Origin: Zhengitettix transpicula
Taxonomy: Eukaryota; Arthropoda; Insecta; Orthoptera; Tetrigidae
DNA: 64,000 nt
Direction of reading: 5' to 3'
NCBI GenBank assembly: GCA_037074705.1
Contig: CM073590.1
Coordinates: 210,100,746 to 210,164,745, forward strand
Below are positions 1 to 11,650 of this stretch, one piece after another. The position numbers and the translations under genes were made by a program. The stretch's first letter is position 1. Every line of letters begins with the position of its first letter. The notes beneath the pieces were generated by a model. The model was given only the letters and a program-made list of their open reading frames with translations. It did no database searches and was not told the origin of the DNA.

Positions 1-2002
1 TTTAAAATATTTTCTCTTTTTCATACTCTCTAGTTTATACATTTTTTTGCATTCTCTTTTATATGAAATTAGCGTTTTTTTTATTTATGTTTGTGTTGAC
101 ATTAATTTATTTTCATGGTTGTGTGTGTTTCATTATTTTTTTGGTATTTGGATGTAATGATGATTTGTTTATCGTTTTCCTCACTCGATAACTAATGGAA
201 TCATCTGAGTCTGGAGGTCTTCAGCACACACAATTATTTTCGTCCTATTTCGGGAACAATTTTGATTGGAAAAGGTGTAGCGAGTGCCGTATGAAAATTA
301 GCATATCACACTCTGAGAAAGCTTTCTTGAATAAGTGAAACCTTTTGGTATCCACTGTAGAATTACGGTAGCGGAAAAGGTTTCTTTAAATGTATCTCTA
401 CGTGGAAGTGGAAACCTTACATTAGAAAGCCAGAAAAGAGAAGAACTTTTGAAATTTAGAGCTATTCATGTTTAAGTGCGCGTAGAAAATAAGAAACGAG
501 TATCTGCAACGGAAGGAGTGTTTTAGAGTTTCCTGGAATTATTAGCGAGGTAAGTACGTCTATTGAAGCACCCAGGGCGAATAGATTCTATAGAGGGCGC
601 ACTTCAGAGTTACAACGATTGCAATTACCGTCCATAAAACAAATAACTGCACGATATTTAAGTAGTAAATAAGAAAGTGTAACCACAAGACGGAGAAAGT
701 ACCGAATGTTTCATATGACCGTTGACTGGAAATGAATAATCACAAATTACTACAAATTACTAATACCGTGATTTAGGCTCTGGTATGAAGCCATGAATCA
801 AATATCGTCGGCTATTTGACATATATATAGTGAAATTCCTCTGATAATAATGCGGTTATCATGGGAAATGAACACGATGAGTGACGTTTGCGACAGTGGT
901 AATCGTGCTTCATGGTGCGTAAATTGTTTAGAGGGAAAAAAATATTTGACGAAAAGAATATTCAAATTTTCGTATGGCTATTTTAGTTGTTCGAATATCA
1001 TTTTTAATGTCAGGAAAGTAATCGTCGTTTTTGCCTACTTTATTCGTTCCAAATAATTTTTTTTAAGGAAATTAATTACCAAATTTCGTATGTAAATTTT
1101 TTTTATGATGTTACCTGGGATCGGTGATAACGCCTATTTTTTCTTCTCACTCGCTGCAGCTTTTACCTGAAGCAAATGAACTCAGCACGGCAAACATTTC
1201 TGTTTGCGAATGTCTGGGTCTCTCTTCTTAGTCCTCTGAATCTATTTCTCATATTTATGGCTTAATGGTCAGCGAAGTAGAAAGAACACGGTGTTGTCTG
1301 TATCTTTGATAAATTTCGTATTTGTTGATACAAATAAAAATCATAATCTGATTATAAAATAAGAAAATAAAATTTTATTCTTCCTTCTGTTCGCCTAAAG
1401 TTGAGATGAAAATAATATAAAATTATTTCAAATATTGTCGTAAAAAAAAACAAGCAAGGGAACATTAACCGTGATGACGTCATAAAAAGCGGGCTACGTA
1501 ATTATACCTTTCTATATATTCTTAGTTTATCAGTCTATATTTGATCCCACATTGCACAACTATTCTAATAAGTGCGATTTTGATACAATTCCGCGGGCGT
1601 TTACTTCTAAATTCTTTTGTACGTTTTATAAACGTCGCACTTGTTAGCACTCGGCGTTAATTTAGTGTCATATGCGTCCGACAATCCGTATATTTACTAA
1701 AATTCCTACAAGATAAAGATTTTCAGTGTTACAAAATGGTGAATTACGTTATTTTTACAATGGTTATATAGTTATTTAAATACGTATTTTGTATATTTAT
1801 TTGTCGGTTGTCCGATATCAATTAGTAATGTTTAATAAATTTGTACGTTATTTTTTTAAAAAAATGTTTGTTTATAATGTTTACACTATCCTAAAAAATC
1901 TATTAATACGAATTGTGACTTTCTTCTACCATTGAAAAAAAAATAAACTCGTAGAAAAAACTGAAATACGGTCACATAAATGCAATAAATATGTGGAACA
2001 TA
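1..2002. other. AT-rich DNA without recognisable gene
   Basis: Stops are frequent in all frames and no family is recognisable. A perfect CRE-type palindrome, TGACGTCA, lies at 1475-1482 just upstream of a TATA-like stretch, but nothing else supports a promoter. The only longer open frame (850-1056, 68 codons) has AT-driven composition and looks like chance. Confidence 0.6.
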
Positions 2003-2511
2003 GGCTGGTCACAGAACCTTGTAGGAGAGATACGAAGGGGCTACCTTTGGGGATGCCTTTTCCTCTCCGTTTCTGAACTAAGGTTCCCTCAAGCCGAGGC
2101 ACTTCAGCCTGTTCTGAGAGGTGTATCTTCCGGGGTCACAGACCTTGGGCATACGGCAAGAGTTGTCTGCTCTTCCCATTGGAATAGTCCGCCAGCTGCC
2201 TCCTAAAAACTCGTCGAGGTACGGAGAAGGGAATGCTGCGTCCCCACAGCAAACTCCTCTCCCGCTATCGGAAGGGCGTGGGACAAGTACCCAATGCCCG
2301 ACCTACCTGATGCAGGTTTTTCTAGGGTTTTTCCTGAATTACTTTTAGGCCAATGCTGGGTAGGATCCTTAACATATAGCCCGGGGGCCCTAGTTACCCT
2401 TGGCTACCTTCCTCTACCCTTCCTCATCCCCCCTTTCAAATCCCTTCCTAAAGGGGAGTTGCCCAACGTGGATAACCCACATGTAGCCTGTTGCCCTAAA
2501 AAAAATAAAAA
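2003..2511 (+). mobile_element. Retroposon family A, copy 1
   Basis: This GC-richer block of about 510 bp is shared by at least eight places in the window. It ends in an A-rich tail after the conserved ending GTTGCCCT. It is flanked by an 8-bp direct repeat, GGAACATA, at 1995-2002 and 2512-2519, the footprint of target-primed retroposition. The body contains the family landmarks: a GAGAGATACGAAG start, the GCCGAGGCAC segment, GAAGGGCGTGGGACAAG, and the TGATGCAGG...CCTGCAT stem. The 5' hairpins seen in copies 3, 6 and 7 are missing, so it is slightly 5'-shortened. The open frames across it (for example 2294-2536) are not conserved as protein between copies. Confidence 0.85.
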
Positions 2512-2659
2512 GGAACATAAACTCCACCCTACATAATAAATATTTCATCACGTTATCACATACAATTAGCATTTGCTTAATTCTTTAATTTATTTTACGG
2601 ATTCAACAAGTGTTAATGTTCATTTATAAATATTTATTAATACGATTTCCTCGGTTCCC

Positions 2660-3070
2660 TTAGATATGCATGTATTTAGTCACAGAACTGTAGTCTAAAT
2701 CTGATCTATAAAGGCGTAGTATGATGTTTTTGGAACCATTATTAATGTCAACAGCAAAATCCCAGTGAAGCTGTATGTTTATGTTACTAGGATTATATGA
2801 TGAAATTATATTTACAATTAAATGTGAGTTAAAAACTTCTTGAAATGAGAATTGTATACACATTATTTTTCCTATATAGGTCGAACGTGTTACTTCAGTA
2901 TTGACAACGGCAGGATCCGAGAAATGATAATTTTTTACTACGTAAGTCGGGCTCAGCGAAATGGTAATGAGGAAAACCGCTCTTTTTGTGGTTTCTATGA
3001 GATATTTATGGTCAGAGTGGTTTTCTTGTTTAGGTAAAGTCTCGCTATTTTTCTTCCAATTCTTGTTCAT
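2660..3070 (-). CDS. Unrecognised open frame of 136 codons
   Basis: An ATG at 3070 opens 136 codons ending at a TAA at 2660. That is long for DNA this AT-rich, and it lies just downstream of retroposon copy 1. The predicted product starts with a charged, lysine-rich segment, has one hydrophobic stretch around residues 31-42 (AVFLITISLSP), and ends in a hydrophilic region with NPSNIN and NNGSKN. No domain, signal peptide or catalytic motif is recognisable. It could be an exon of a larger minus-strand gene, a fragment of an old element, or chance. No partner exon is evident nearby. Confidence that it is translated is low. Confidence 0.15.
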   Translation of the reverse strand: MNKNWKKNSETLPKQENHSDHKYLIETTKRAVFLITISLSPTYVVKNYHFSDPAVVNTEVTRSTYIGKIMCIQFSFQEVFNSHLIVNIISSYNPSNINIQLHWDFAVDINNGSKNIILRLYRSDLDYSSVTKYMHI

Positions 3071-5260
3071 CAGTGTTAGGAAAATATTATGAATTATATG
3101 TTATTTTCTAGATGTGAAAATATTTCTTTTCTTCAGGTAGGAAATAATTTGTAACAATAGTAGAAATATATATATGCCACCTCTTTCTCAATTTCTTTAA
3201 TAATCATTTACGATCTACTTCGAGATTGTAATCGACGTAATTGAATCTCTCTATTTGTAGAAATTCGACCGATAAGAAATTCATGTAAAAACAAAATGAG
3301 TCACCTCACTTTAGATTCCTTGTATCGATAGTAAGATTTGGAAGTATATTTATATATATTTCCGAAAATTGATCGTTCGTGGGATATTGACTAACACGAG
3401 ATATCTTTGTGCTTCTGAAATAAAACGTGTCTGAAGTTACGAAATCCTGTGCATTGTGAGTCATTCTGACAGCCCCGAACATCTCACATAGATATGACGT
3501 TTGTAATATGCATGTTTCGTGTGTGTGTTCTGGTATAAATTATTTCACAACGGAATTTCGTATCAGCATGAAATCTTTGCTCACCTGGTCTCACGTGAAA
3601 TCATGTTATATATCTCAAACATTGCCAAAATACTTTCCTGCTATTGATAAAGCTCGTCGATAACTTGTTGAAACTTCTCTGAATTTATCGGTCTGCACTT
3701 AACATCAACTTAGTTTCAATTATATAATATCTTTGTATTATCTACGTGAAATTTTCCTTCAACGCAAACTTCTGAAATACGCAAAATAAAATAATTACTT
3801 CGTATTATGGTTGATTATAAAACATGCGTTAAGACTCACGATTATCAGTACGATATGAAATAAATAGCACCACTTAACTCATAGATTTACATGAGAAAAT
3901 AAACAAATGAGATATTATAATTATAGTTATTCCTTTGAGTTTCCCATTTACAGATCCCTTAATTTAATATTTTAGTGGTAATATTAAGATAATCTAAATA
4001 AAAATAAATATAATATATTATAGCTCAGTCTTTTGTATTTCCTATTTGCGTATCAATTTAAATTATATAGTACAGGTTACTAATTATATCGTTATGCTAC
4101 CCAGAATATGCAGTGAACTCGTTTATTGTCGTCATTTTTAAACTAATCATTTCGAGGTTGATGACAGTAACTTGTCCATCTTATTTACATAGATATTTTG
4201 CGCATCAGAAGTGCATCCACTTTTAGAAAAATATATGACAAACCTTCGTCGCATTGACAAATAATTTGTTTGAAAATAATTACGTCGTTCACCATCTGAA
4301 AGGGTGCAAGAAAATTCCTAATATCGTAGAATAGATTTGATTTTAAAGAAACATACTACAACGTATTTACTAGACACAAATAACAGCAATAACTAAGAAA
4401 ATTTGAATTATGCCAGCAACAAATTTCGAATCACATCTTCATATAGTGAACTCTGTTCATTTTCCTTCATGCCGTATTTGGCTATTGGTTTATTACTTTA
4501 TGAGATTTAACCTTTTAGTGCATGATTTCTTGAATTTTTTAAACTATATTTTTTAAGAAATAATATATTTAATACGATACGAAAAAAATATAAAACGTGA
4601 CCGAAGTCAATGTGGCTCATGATGGCAACATAGATATAATTACGTCTGATTTATTAATAATTAACATTAATTGGATTTTTATGATTTTAATGCAATTATA
4701 ATTCCCTGAAAATGCTGCTTAAATTAAATAATTGAAATGAAAATATGAAAAATACAGAAAATAAATATTCTGAAGTTGATCGGCGAGCAGAAAAATCTGG
4801 CCTGAGGGGTTGACTCACAGAAAGCTAGGACAGGCATGTTTTAACCTGTCCACGGATGCCAAAAATTTCAAATTTACTTTAGTGAATGTTTTATACCTGC
4901 ATCACAGATTAGCTGTCTTAGAAACCAACCTCTGAGGTGATGCTAAAAGTTATGTTGTGTATATGCTACACTATGCACCAAACGGTTAAAACAATACCGT
5001 TTCCATGATGAAGATTATGGGCTACAGTTAATGGGAATAGCGAGGAGTTGAGTATTTATCTTGAAACAATAACACACTTAATAACCCCTAAGATAATTAT
5101 TATTATACTGCAACATTTATTTTGTATTGATTTGTTAGGGATTTATGTTTTTTTATAACTGTGTAGGTTCAGTTTGATGACATGACGCGTAATTGTATTT
5201 TAAAAGTAACATATGAAAATTGTATTATCTTCCATTTTATCGCTGTTGTTAAAAGAAACG
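3071..5260. other. AT-rich DNA, nothing recognised
   Basis: About 2.2 kb of AT-rich sequence with stops in all frames, short A/T tracts and no repeat shared with the rest of the window that I can see. Confidence 0.6.
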
Positions 5261-6110
5261 CCCCTTTCCTCCCCACCACCTTTTTTCCTGGTAGATGTTC
5301 AGCAGGAGTTCCGTGATGTTTGGGGAGGGAGTGGTTTTAGAGGGGAGAAGTTTTGGGTAGGTTCTACCTGAGGAACAGCGAGCTCTATAGGTCTTCGGTC
5401 CTGGAAAGGATGTGGCCTGTTCACCTAATATAGACCTGGGGGAGGAGGGACAGAGAGGACAAAAAATTGAGCATGGTACGTCAGGCGAAACCCACGTATC
5501 ATTCGTCTTGAAGCGACGTACTCGGGAACTATAGAAAGTATTCCAAAGTGGCTATTTAAAATTTTATGTTAAATTGATTCGGAAAAACGTATTAAAGAAA
5601 ATCGTTGAACGATTCTTCTCATTTCCTCTCAAGTCAACGTTCTCGGGCCAAATACTCACCATTGTCCATTATTGAAAGTTTCGTCGACCCAATTCGAATT
5701 ATATTTCGACGTATTTTATCTCAAACTGATCGCTGATAATTTATTATCTATCGACAACCACGAAGGAATGATTTTATTGGTTTCCTCTGTTACGGATAAA
5801 CGAGAAACGTATTGTGGCACTTCGAATCAAGTTTCTTTTGTTTTTAGCTCTTTGGCGGCCAACTGGAGTGTCATATATCCCGCTTTCTCTTCCAGATTTG
5901 TGGAGCCGGAGAACCACAAATGTCCCCAAAGGTGTTCTCAGCAACTGGGGACAGTTTTAGAACTCGCAGAGATACAAGGCAGACGGATCGTTCACTCGAA
6001 TTAACAAACCTTTCTGACGAATGGACGCTCTCTGCTTCAGTGGACCCGGACTGTCTGTCCAACCAGGGGTGATCAAACCCGACCAAATAAAGGCGTGCTC
6101 AGTTGGCCCC
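5261..6110. other. GC-richer patch with short open frames
   Basis: Composition shifts to G/A-rich runs at 5270-5470 and to more balanced sequence at 5640-6100. An open frame at 5672-6004 (plus, 110 codons, TTG as first codon) and one at 5871-6086 (minus) overlap each other. Neither shows a recognisable domain. An exon, an old repeat or a regulatory patch are all possible. Confidence 0.3.
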
Positions 6111-7483
6111 TTCGTTATATTCCAACTACTTTTTTCTTTTTATGTTCTGTGTTCGTCTTGTACGGAATTTTGACCAATAAAACTAGAGCAACATACTGGC
6201 TAATCTGATTGAATACCTTCCAATAAGTTCTACTTTAATCAAGAATCATTCTGATAATACAATTTGTTTTTGTTTGGGACCCATGTACATCCAGTTTAAA
6301 TAATATATTATTTTTCATAAGTAAATATCTATTAAGCAGTCACTCAATAATAGCAACTATAAATTATTTTTAAATAAACCCTTATCATGAATATGATTTT
6401 TGGGTATCGGAAATATACTAATTTTATTATGCAATATCACAACAGATGATCAGTGCCTACGGGAATTCACATGAAAGTAACATCGTGACACATCGCAGGT
6501 CACGGTCACGATTTATACGATTTCATCCTCCAATAATAATATACAATTATAAACAGTATTCGAAAGTCTGTAAAACTCTTCTACTATAAGGTGCTTATTA
6601 TTACTTTGTTTCTGAATTTGTTGACCGCTCGGTAACTAATTAGAGTCCATTTTCTGAAATAGTGTGGAATCAGTGTTGACCAATATATTTTATGCAGACA
6701 TAAACTGTTAACATATTTAGATATAGCTATATTATTATATATCGATCCTGTCGACGAAGAGTGTCTCATCAATTATATCTCTTATAGAAGAATGTAGGCC
6801 TCTTTATTGTGTAGCGAGTTTGTTATAAGTATTCTCAATCTTTGCATTGTATAAACTCCAGTATTTTGGTTATTAAACTTGTACTAATTTGGAGAAAAGT
6901 TCCATTGATTTGTATTTACCTTTTTAATTGTAGCAAAATTTTCTTATTTAAATATTATATTACCAAAACTGTGCGTTTTTTCCAAAGTATACACTTAGTC
7001 TCGTAACTTCATTTTTAATTGCAAGTTTTCTGTTTGCTTAATTATGTATATTAATATAATTCTATTATTATAATTGAAATAATGTACTAAATCTAGCTTA
7101 TGTATTTAAAATAATTGTTATAATTTTTCCTAATTTAATTTATTGCAATTTCTTTTATTTAATTTGTAATTAAATTGTTATTTCATGCATCTACCAGCGG
7201 GCAAAATCCCCATTTGTAGATTAAATAAATACATATGTATGTTTATCGATATAAATGTTTCATTTCCGCTTACACTTAACCAGTAATACTAATAAATTCA
7301 TAAATGTGATTATTTAATTCATAATTATATTTTTCCATACGTGTTTATAATTGTTTTCTCAGTTTCACATATTATTTACTTATGATTTGTAATCATGTAT
7401 ATGATATGTCTTATTTCATTCTTAAGACGATTAAAGGAATTATTATAGAATATCAAATAAAACAAATTCAAGAATTAATACCT
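6111..7483. other. AT-rich DNA, nothing recognised
   Basis: Highly AT-rich sequence with no gene, RNA or shared repeat that I can recognise. Confidence 0.6.
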
Positions 7484-7510
7484 GGGAAAGGGGGGGAGGG
7501 GGGGAGGGCA
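7484..7510 (+). repeat. G-rich tract
   Basis: A short run of G blocks (GGGAAAGGGGGGGAGG and onward) in AT-rich surroundings. It has at least four runs of three or more G, so a G-quadruplex is possible. Confidence 0.7.
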
Positions 7511-7821
7511 AACAGGTCAAATAAATAAACTGCAGTAAGAAAACTTCTCCTTTACGTGCTAATACTATTATTATAATTTAGTATTAACTGGACAGATATT
7601 TAAAATAAATAAAAAATTCAGAAAAAAATGTGTAATTAACTAAATCAAAAAATTTATTACAATATTACGACATTCGTCTACAACGACTTCAACGGGTTAA
7701 TTTTTATGCATTGATTGCATCGTTTGCAACTGTCATTTATATTTTATATATACTTTTAATTTTATATTTAAACATCTACTTTTAACCTTTACATACGTGC
7801 ATAATTTAAAACGGCCTTTTA

Positions 7822-7853
7822 CCTGATGAAGTTCCAAAATTGTGGAGGAAACG
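7822..7853 (+). repeat. Hammerhead-ribozyme-like motif
   Basis: CCTGATGA is followed by TTCC, a loop, GGAG, then GAAACG. The 5' core matches CUGANGA exactly and GAAA is present. Stem II (UUCC with GGAG) does not close directly on the core, so this copy is probably decayed. Confidence 0.35.
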
Positions 7854-7973
7854 TATCAATAATATTTTGTTTTCGTTTTACTATACACTTTTTTCTGACA
7901 AATTAGCCATTTTTATGTTTAATTATTGAATGATAATAATCAGGTAATATTCATATTAGATATTTAAAATATA

Positions 7974-8045
7974 AGGGGCCACCCGGGTTTGAACCGGGGA
8001 CCTCTCGATCTGCAGTCGAACGCTCTACCACTGAACTATACCCCC
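7974..8045 (-). tRNA. tRNA-Cys (anticodon GCA)
   Basis: The 72-nt minus-strand sequence folds as a tRNA. The anticodon loop CTGCAGA gives anticodon GCA (complement at 8011-8013). The D arm and A box (TAGTTCAGTGG) and the T arm and B box (GGTTCAAACC) are canonical, and the T stem CCCGG/CCGGG is perfect. The acceptor stem starts GGGGGTA but its 3' strand reads TGGCCCC, leaving a G-G mismatch at the fifth pair, where insect tRNA-Cys normally has G-C. The gene has no intron. A TTTT stretch (AAAA on plus at 7966-7969) just past the 3' end could terminate RNA polymerase III. The product would decode UGU/UGC. The acceptor mismatch leaves some doubt whether this copy is functional. Confidence 0.9.
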
Positions 8046-8770
8046 AACGATAACATGACACATATTCTGTGTGTACACTAATTAACAAAACGAATTAACT
8101 TTCCCAAATTCCTAATACAATTACATTGATATTATTGTTCTGTTTGTTTATAATCTTTACATATTTTGTTTGATTCTGTATCGTAATATTGGTTCTTATG
8201 CATTTCCTTCATATTTTCAGTCATAAATCTTGGACGAAATATTCGATTGACTTATAATTCACACTTTTACAATCTTATGTATATATTTTTCTTAATGTAC
8301 ATCATCCTTTTGAAAATTTCTCGACTATTTTAAATTGACGAGTTGTGTTCCCACGGCTACAGTCTCATTTCCCTCATTCATTCAGACTATATGCCTAAGA
8401 TATTCATTAAAGTTAGTCTCTGTATGACGAAGTAATTGTTGTGTATTTCATTGATATCTTAAATCGTAAATTGACAGTAGGAGCATATTTCCAAAAATTT
8501 AAGAAGCCTATTTATCACTATAGAATTAACCAACGAACGAAACAATGGTAAAATTTCACGAGTATCGTGAAATAATTTAGACCTTAGCGTTGAACTCTAC
8601 GCAAAGTACAGTAAATGAAATAAATCATACCTCTGCTCTTTTTTTATATTTCAGAAATTCAACCAGAAATATTGTAATGAGAAAATGAATGAACAATTAT
8701 CTGCATGGTAAATAATTTCAAATTTAATAGCATATTATTTTTTCTTACCGATATCATTTTTATTCACAAT
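8046..8770. other. AT-rich DNA, nothing recognised
   Basis: Sequence upstream of the tRNA-Cys gene. No gene or shared repeat is recognisable. Confidence 0.6.
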
Positions 8771-9191
8771 TTTTTTTAGGGCAACAGGCTACATGAGGGT
8801 AATCCACGTTGGGCAACTCCCCTTTAATAGCATAGGATGGGATTTGAAAGGGGGGATACGGAAGGGTAGAGGAAGGTAGCCAAGGGTTAACTACGGCCCC
8901 CGAGCTATATGGATCCTACCCGGCATTCGCCTAAAGAAATGCAGGGATAACCCTATAAAAACCTGCATCAGGTAGGTCGGGCATTGGGTGCTTGTCACAC
9001 GCCCTTCCGATAGCGGAAGAGGAGTTTGCTGTGGGGACGCAGCATTTCCACCTCCGTGCCTCGACCAATTTAGGAGGCAGCTAGCCGACTATTCCAATGG
9101 GAATAGCGGACAACTCTTACCGTATGCCCAAGGTCTGTGACCCCGGAACTACACCTCTCAGAACAGGCCGAGGTGCCTCGGCTTGTGGGAT
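8771..9191 (-). mobile_element. Retroposon family A, copy 2 (5'-truncated)
   Basis: On the minus strand this is the 3' three-quarters of family A. It begins within the GCCGAGGCAC segment (about 9190) and ends at GTTGCCCTAAAAAAA (T run at 8771-8777 on plus). It belongs to the same subfamily as copies 1, 7 and 8 (GGGCAACAGGCTACATG on plus). I see no clear target duplication. Confidence 0.85.
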
Positions 9192-10280
9192 ATAATAAAA
9201 TTTAAGAATCATCTCTTGTAAAGAATTATTACTGGTGAATTTATCGCTGCAAGTCACTTTCTTATTATTGCCTCTTTTACGCTTCCATTTATTATGTGTA
9301 CCAGTTTATCAAACTATAGAGACTGGAATATGAATTTAACAGTTACGAATTCTGAGAAAAACTGATTGTCAGTTTACGCTGTATAAAACCCGGCACTGGT
9401 AATATAAAACATTAAACATTTTCGCTTATTCGGGACCGAATAGATTTTATAAAAAAAAATTCGAATGATGGAATGAGTTATAATCGCAATTATTAATTAA
9501 ATAAATTGGTGTTACAAACAGATAAAATTATTTGGTTTAATTTTCATGATTTGTAGCAAATTGTCCGGTAATTTTGCAATCCCTCAGCCCCACAATTATT
9601 TTGGTTCATAATTATTTTTCCAGTTATCAATAATTTAAATTCGTTCTTCATATGTAGAACTATTGGATAAATTACATGTTAAACGATTAATTTTATTAAT
9701 TTAAAATTACAACATCGATTTGTGCTGCTCTTCGTTAAAAATTTGTTTTGGATCAATAACATTCGCGTCACATCAGATATAGAATATAATTGAGTTTGGT
9801 CACTGGACTGAGGTTGAAGAGATAGTATAAACACAATGAGAGCGCATCGATCGTGGAAGGTCGGAATCTTTCAAATTAAATACTACAAAGTCCTAAAAAT
9901 TTGGAACTAAGAGAGACGTTGAAAGATTTATAACGCGTGAAGTACCCAACGAAACGGTTTTAAAGGTGATGTGTGAGTAAAAGATTATTTGATGATCCGA
10001 AACAAAATTAGAGACAAGGTAGTGGTGATTATATTGGTCGACGAGAATTAATAAGATAGATTTCCGAATGTAATTTAGTATGGTTTTTGAACGGTAAGGA
10101 TATGTAGGGCCTAAGGGATTTTTTCGTTCCAATTTTAAAAACTCTGAGAGCCGGAACAGAAAAGAATGAGCCGCCTTTTTCTCGTGAGGCAAAGGAACAC
10201 AAATTTATGCAACTAAAGGCGATGTCTATATTTTTATTTCCCGTGTTAACAAGTACATTTAATAAATAAAATTATTTTCT
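9192..10280. other. AT-rich DNA, nothing recognised
   Basis: AT-rich with frequent stops. A minus-strand open frame at 9893-10192 has no recognisable content. Confidence 0.55.
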
Positions 10281-10640
10281 TTAGTGGGATATTTCGGACT
10301 CCCCGGGTCGGTTGAACGTCTCGCTATGAGGACTCGCCCGTAGGGAAATGTCGGGTGGCACCCCTGAGGGGAAGAAACGAGGCGTTTCCAGACCTTTGGA
10401 TTCTAATTTTGCAGGCGCTTCTGTGCCGTCCGTGTGTTTGCTGTAGCTTTGTCGTTTTACAATTTCACGTGCGGGCGACGTCGACTCCGCCGTTTGATAT
10501 GTCACACTCGTAAGAAACGACTCGTCGCCTTAACAGCGGCACCTGCTCCTGTCCCATTTACGAGCAGCGAGAATCACCAGTAACTCGGATTACCCTCTGG
10601 AGAACGACCTAAATCCTGCTATATATACCAACAAATTCAA
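10281..10640. other. GC-richer, CpG-containing patch with open frame
   Basis: A GC-richer island with many CpG pairs. On the minus strand 74 codons are open (10281-10505, first codon GTG). The translation is hydrophilic with no recognisable domain. A TATATATA string follows at 10619-10627. It may be an exon, an untranslated first exon or a decayed repeat; I cannot tell which. Confidence 0.3.
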
Positions 10641-10881
10641 GGTAATTACGCTCACTGGAGATAAAATCGCTTTTCCTGGGACTGCTAAAACTGTCTCGAT
10701 AAGCTAGTAAATGCTCAAGGAAGTCATTTTGAGTTCGCTTAAGCAATTAAATAATTAGCTTCGACTCGGGGTGAAATAAATAATCGAACGAAATAGGAAG
10801 CAATTATCATTGTAATGAAATACTGTGGGAGAAGTAAAGGAAATAAACGAATAAATATCTTTACATGGAGTGAGGCTACAA

Positions 10882-11418
10882 TTTTTTTTTGGGGGGGGGG
10901 GTGTAGACAGGCTATGTATAGGGTAATCCACATAGTGGCAACTCCCCTCTTATAGCATAGGAAAGGGATTTGAAAGGGGCGATGTGGAAGGGTGGAGGAT
11001 GGTAGCCAAGGGTAACTAGGGCCCCCGGGCTATGGTTTAAGGATCCTACCCCGGCATTCGCCTAAAAGAAATGCAGGACAAACCCTAGAAAAACCTGCAT
11101 CAGGTAGGTCGGGCATTTGGTACTTGTCCCACGCCCTTCCGATGGCGGGAGAGGGGTTTACCCTCGCCATGCCTTGACCAGTTTAGGAGGCAGCTGGCCG
11201 ACTATTCCAATAGGAATAGAGGACAACTCTTACCGTATGCCCAAGGTCTGCGACCCTGGAACATACACCTCTCAAAACAGGCCGAGATGCCTCGGCATAT
11301 GGGAACATTAAGTTAAAAAAAAACCCAGAGAGATGTGAAGGCATCCCCAAAGGTAGCCTCCGTCAGTGCTCTCTGGGAAGTTTTACCTGCGAGAGAATTC
11401 TCTCGCAGGCTTCCTTCC
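10882..11418 (-). mobile_element. Retroposon family A, copy 3 (apparently full length)
   Basis: This 537-bp minus-strand copy is flanked by a 12-bp direct repeat, GTGAGGCTACAA, at 10870-10881 and 11419-11430, which fixes both ends. Read 5' to 3' on minus it starts GGAAGGAAG, passes a perfect 24-bp palindrome, then the conserved body, and ends in an unusual 3' terminus of about 11 C followed by about 10 A. The element has no RNA polymerase III A/B boxes that I can find, no tRNA-like or 5S-like head, and no reading frame shared between copies. It is therefore a short non-autonomous retroposon, or a LINE 3' end that is consistently truncated at the hairpin. Its 3' subfamily (GGGTGTAGACAGG on plus) is shared with copy 6. 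Confidence 0.85.
11386..11409. repeat. Perfect 24-bp palindrome at 5' end of family A
   Basis: The sequence is its own reverse complement, centred on GAATTC with arms CCTGCGAGA. It lies at the 5' end of copy 3 and corresponds to the doubled hairpins of copies 6 and 7. Confidence 0.95.
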
Positions 11419-11445
11419 GTGAGGCTACAACTAAAAGTCACAATT

Positions 11446-11642
11446 CCCAATGCCCGACCTACCTGATGCAGGTTTTTCTAGGGTTTTCCCTGCATTTCTT
11501 TAGGCGAATGCTGGGTAGGATCCTTAAACCATAGCCCGGGGGCCCTAGTAACCCTTGGCTACCTTCCTCTACCCTTCCTATGCTATTCAATGGGAGTTGC
11601 CCTATCTGTATCACACTCATGTAGCCTGTTGCCCTAAAAAAA
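11446..11642 (+). mobile_element. Retroposon family A, copy 4 (5'-truncated)
   Basis: About 197 bp of the family A 3' part, plus strand, starting at CCCAATGCCCGACC and ending GTTGCCCTAAAAAAA. A short imperfect target repeat, CACAATT at 11439-11445 and CACAAATT at 11643-11650, suggests its own insertion event, 28 bp beyond the end of copy 3 and in opposite orientation. Confidence 0.8.
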
Positions 11643-11650
11643 CACAAATT

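Noticed and set aside
1475..1482. TGACGTCA CRE site as a promoter element
   Set aside because: A single 8-bp match with no nearby gene or start-site evidence.
10882..11418. Family A considered as a DNA transposon because of its palindromic 5' end
   Set aside because: Variable 5' truncation, A-rich 3' tails and target duplications of 8, 10 and 12 bp fit retroposition better than cut-and-paste.
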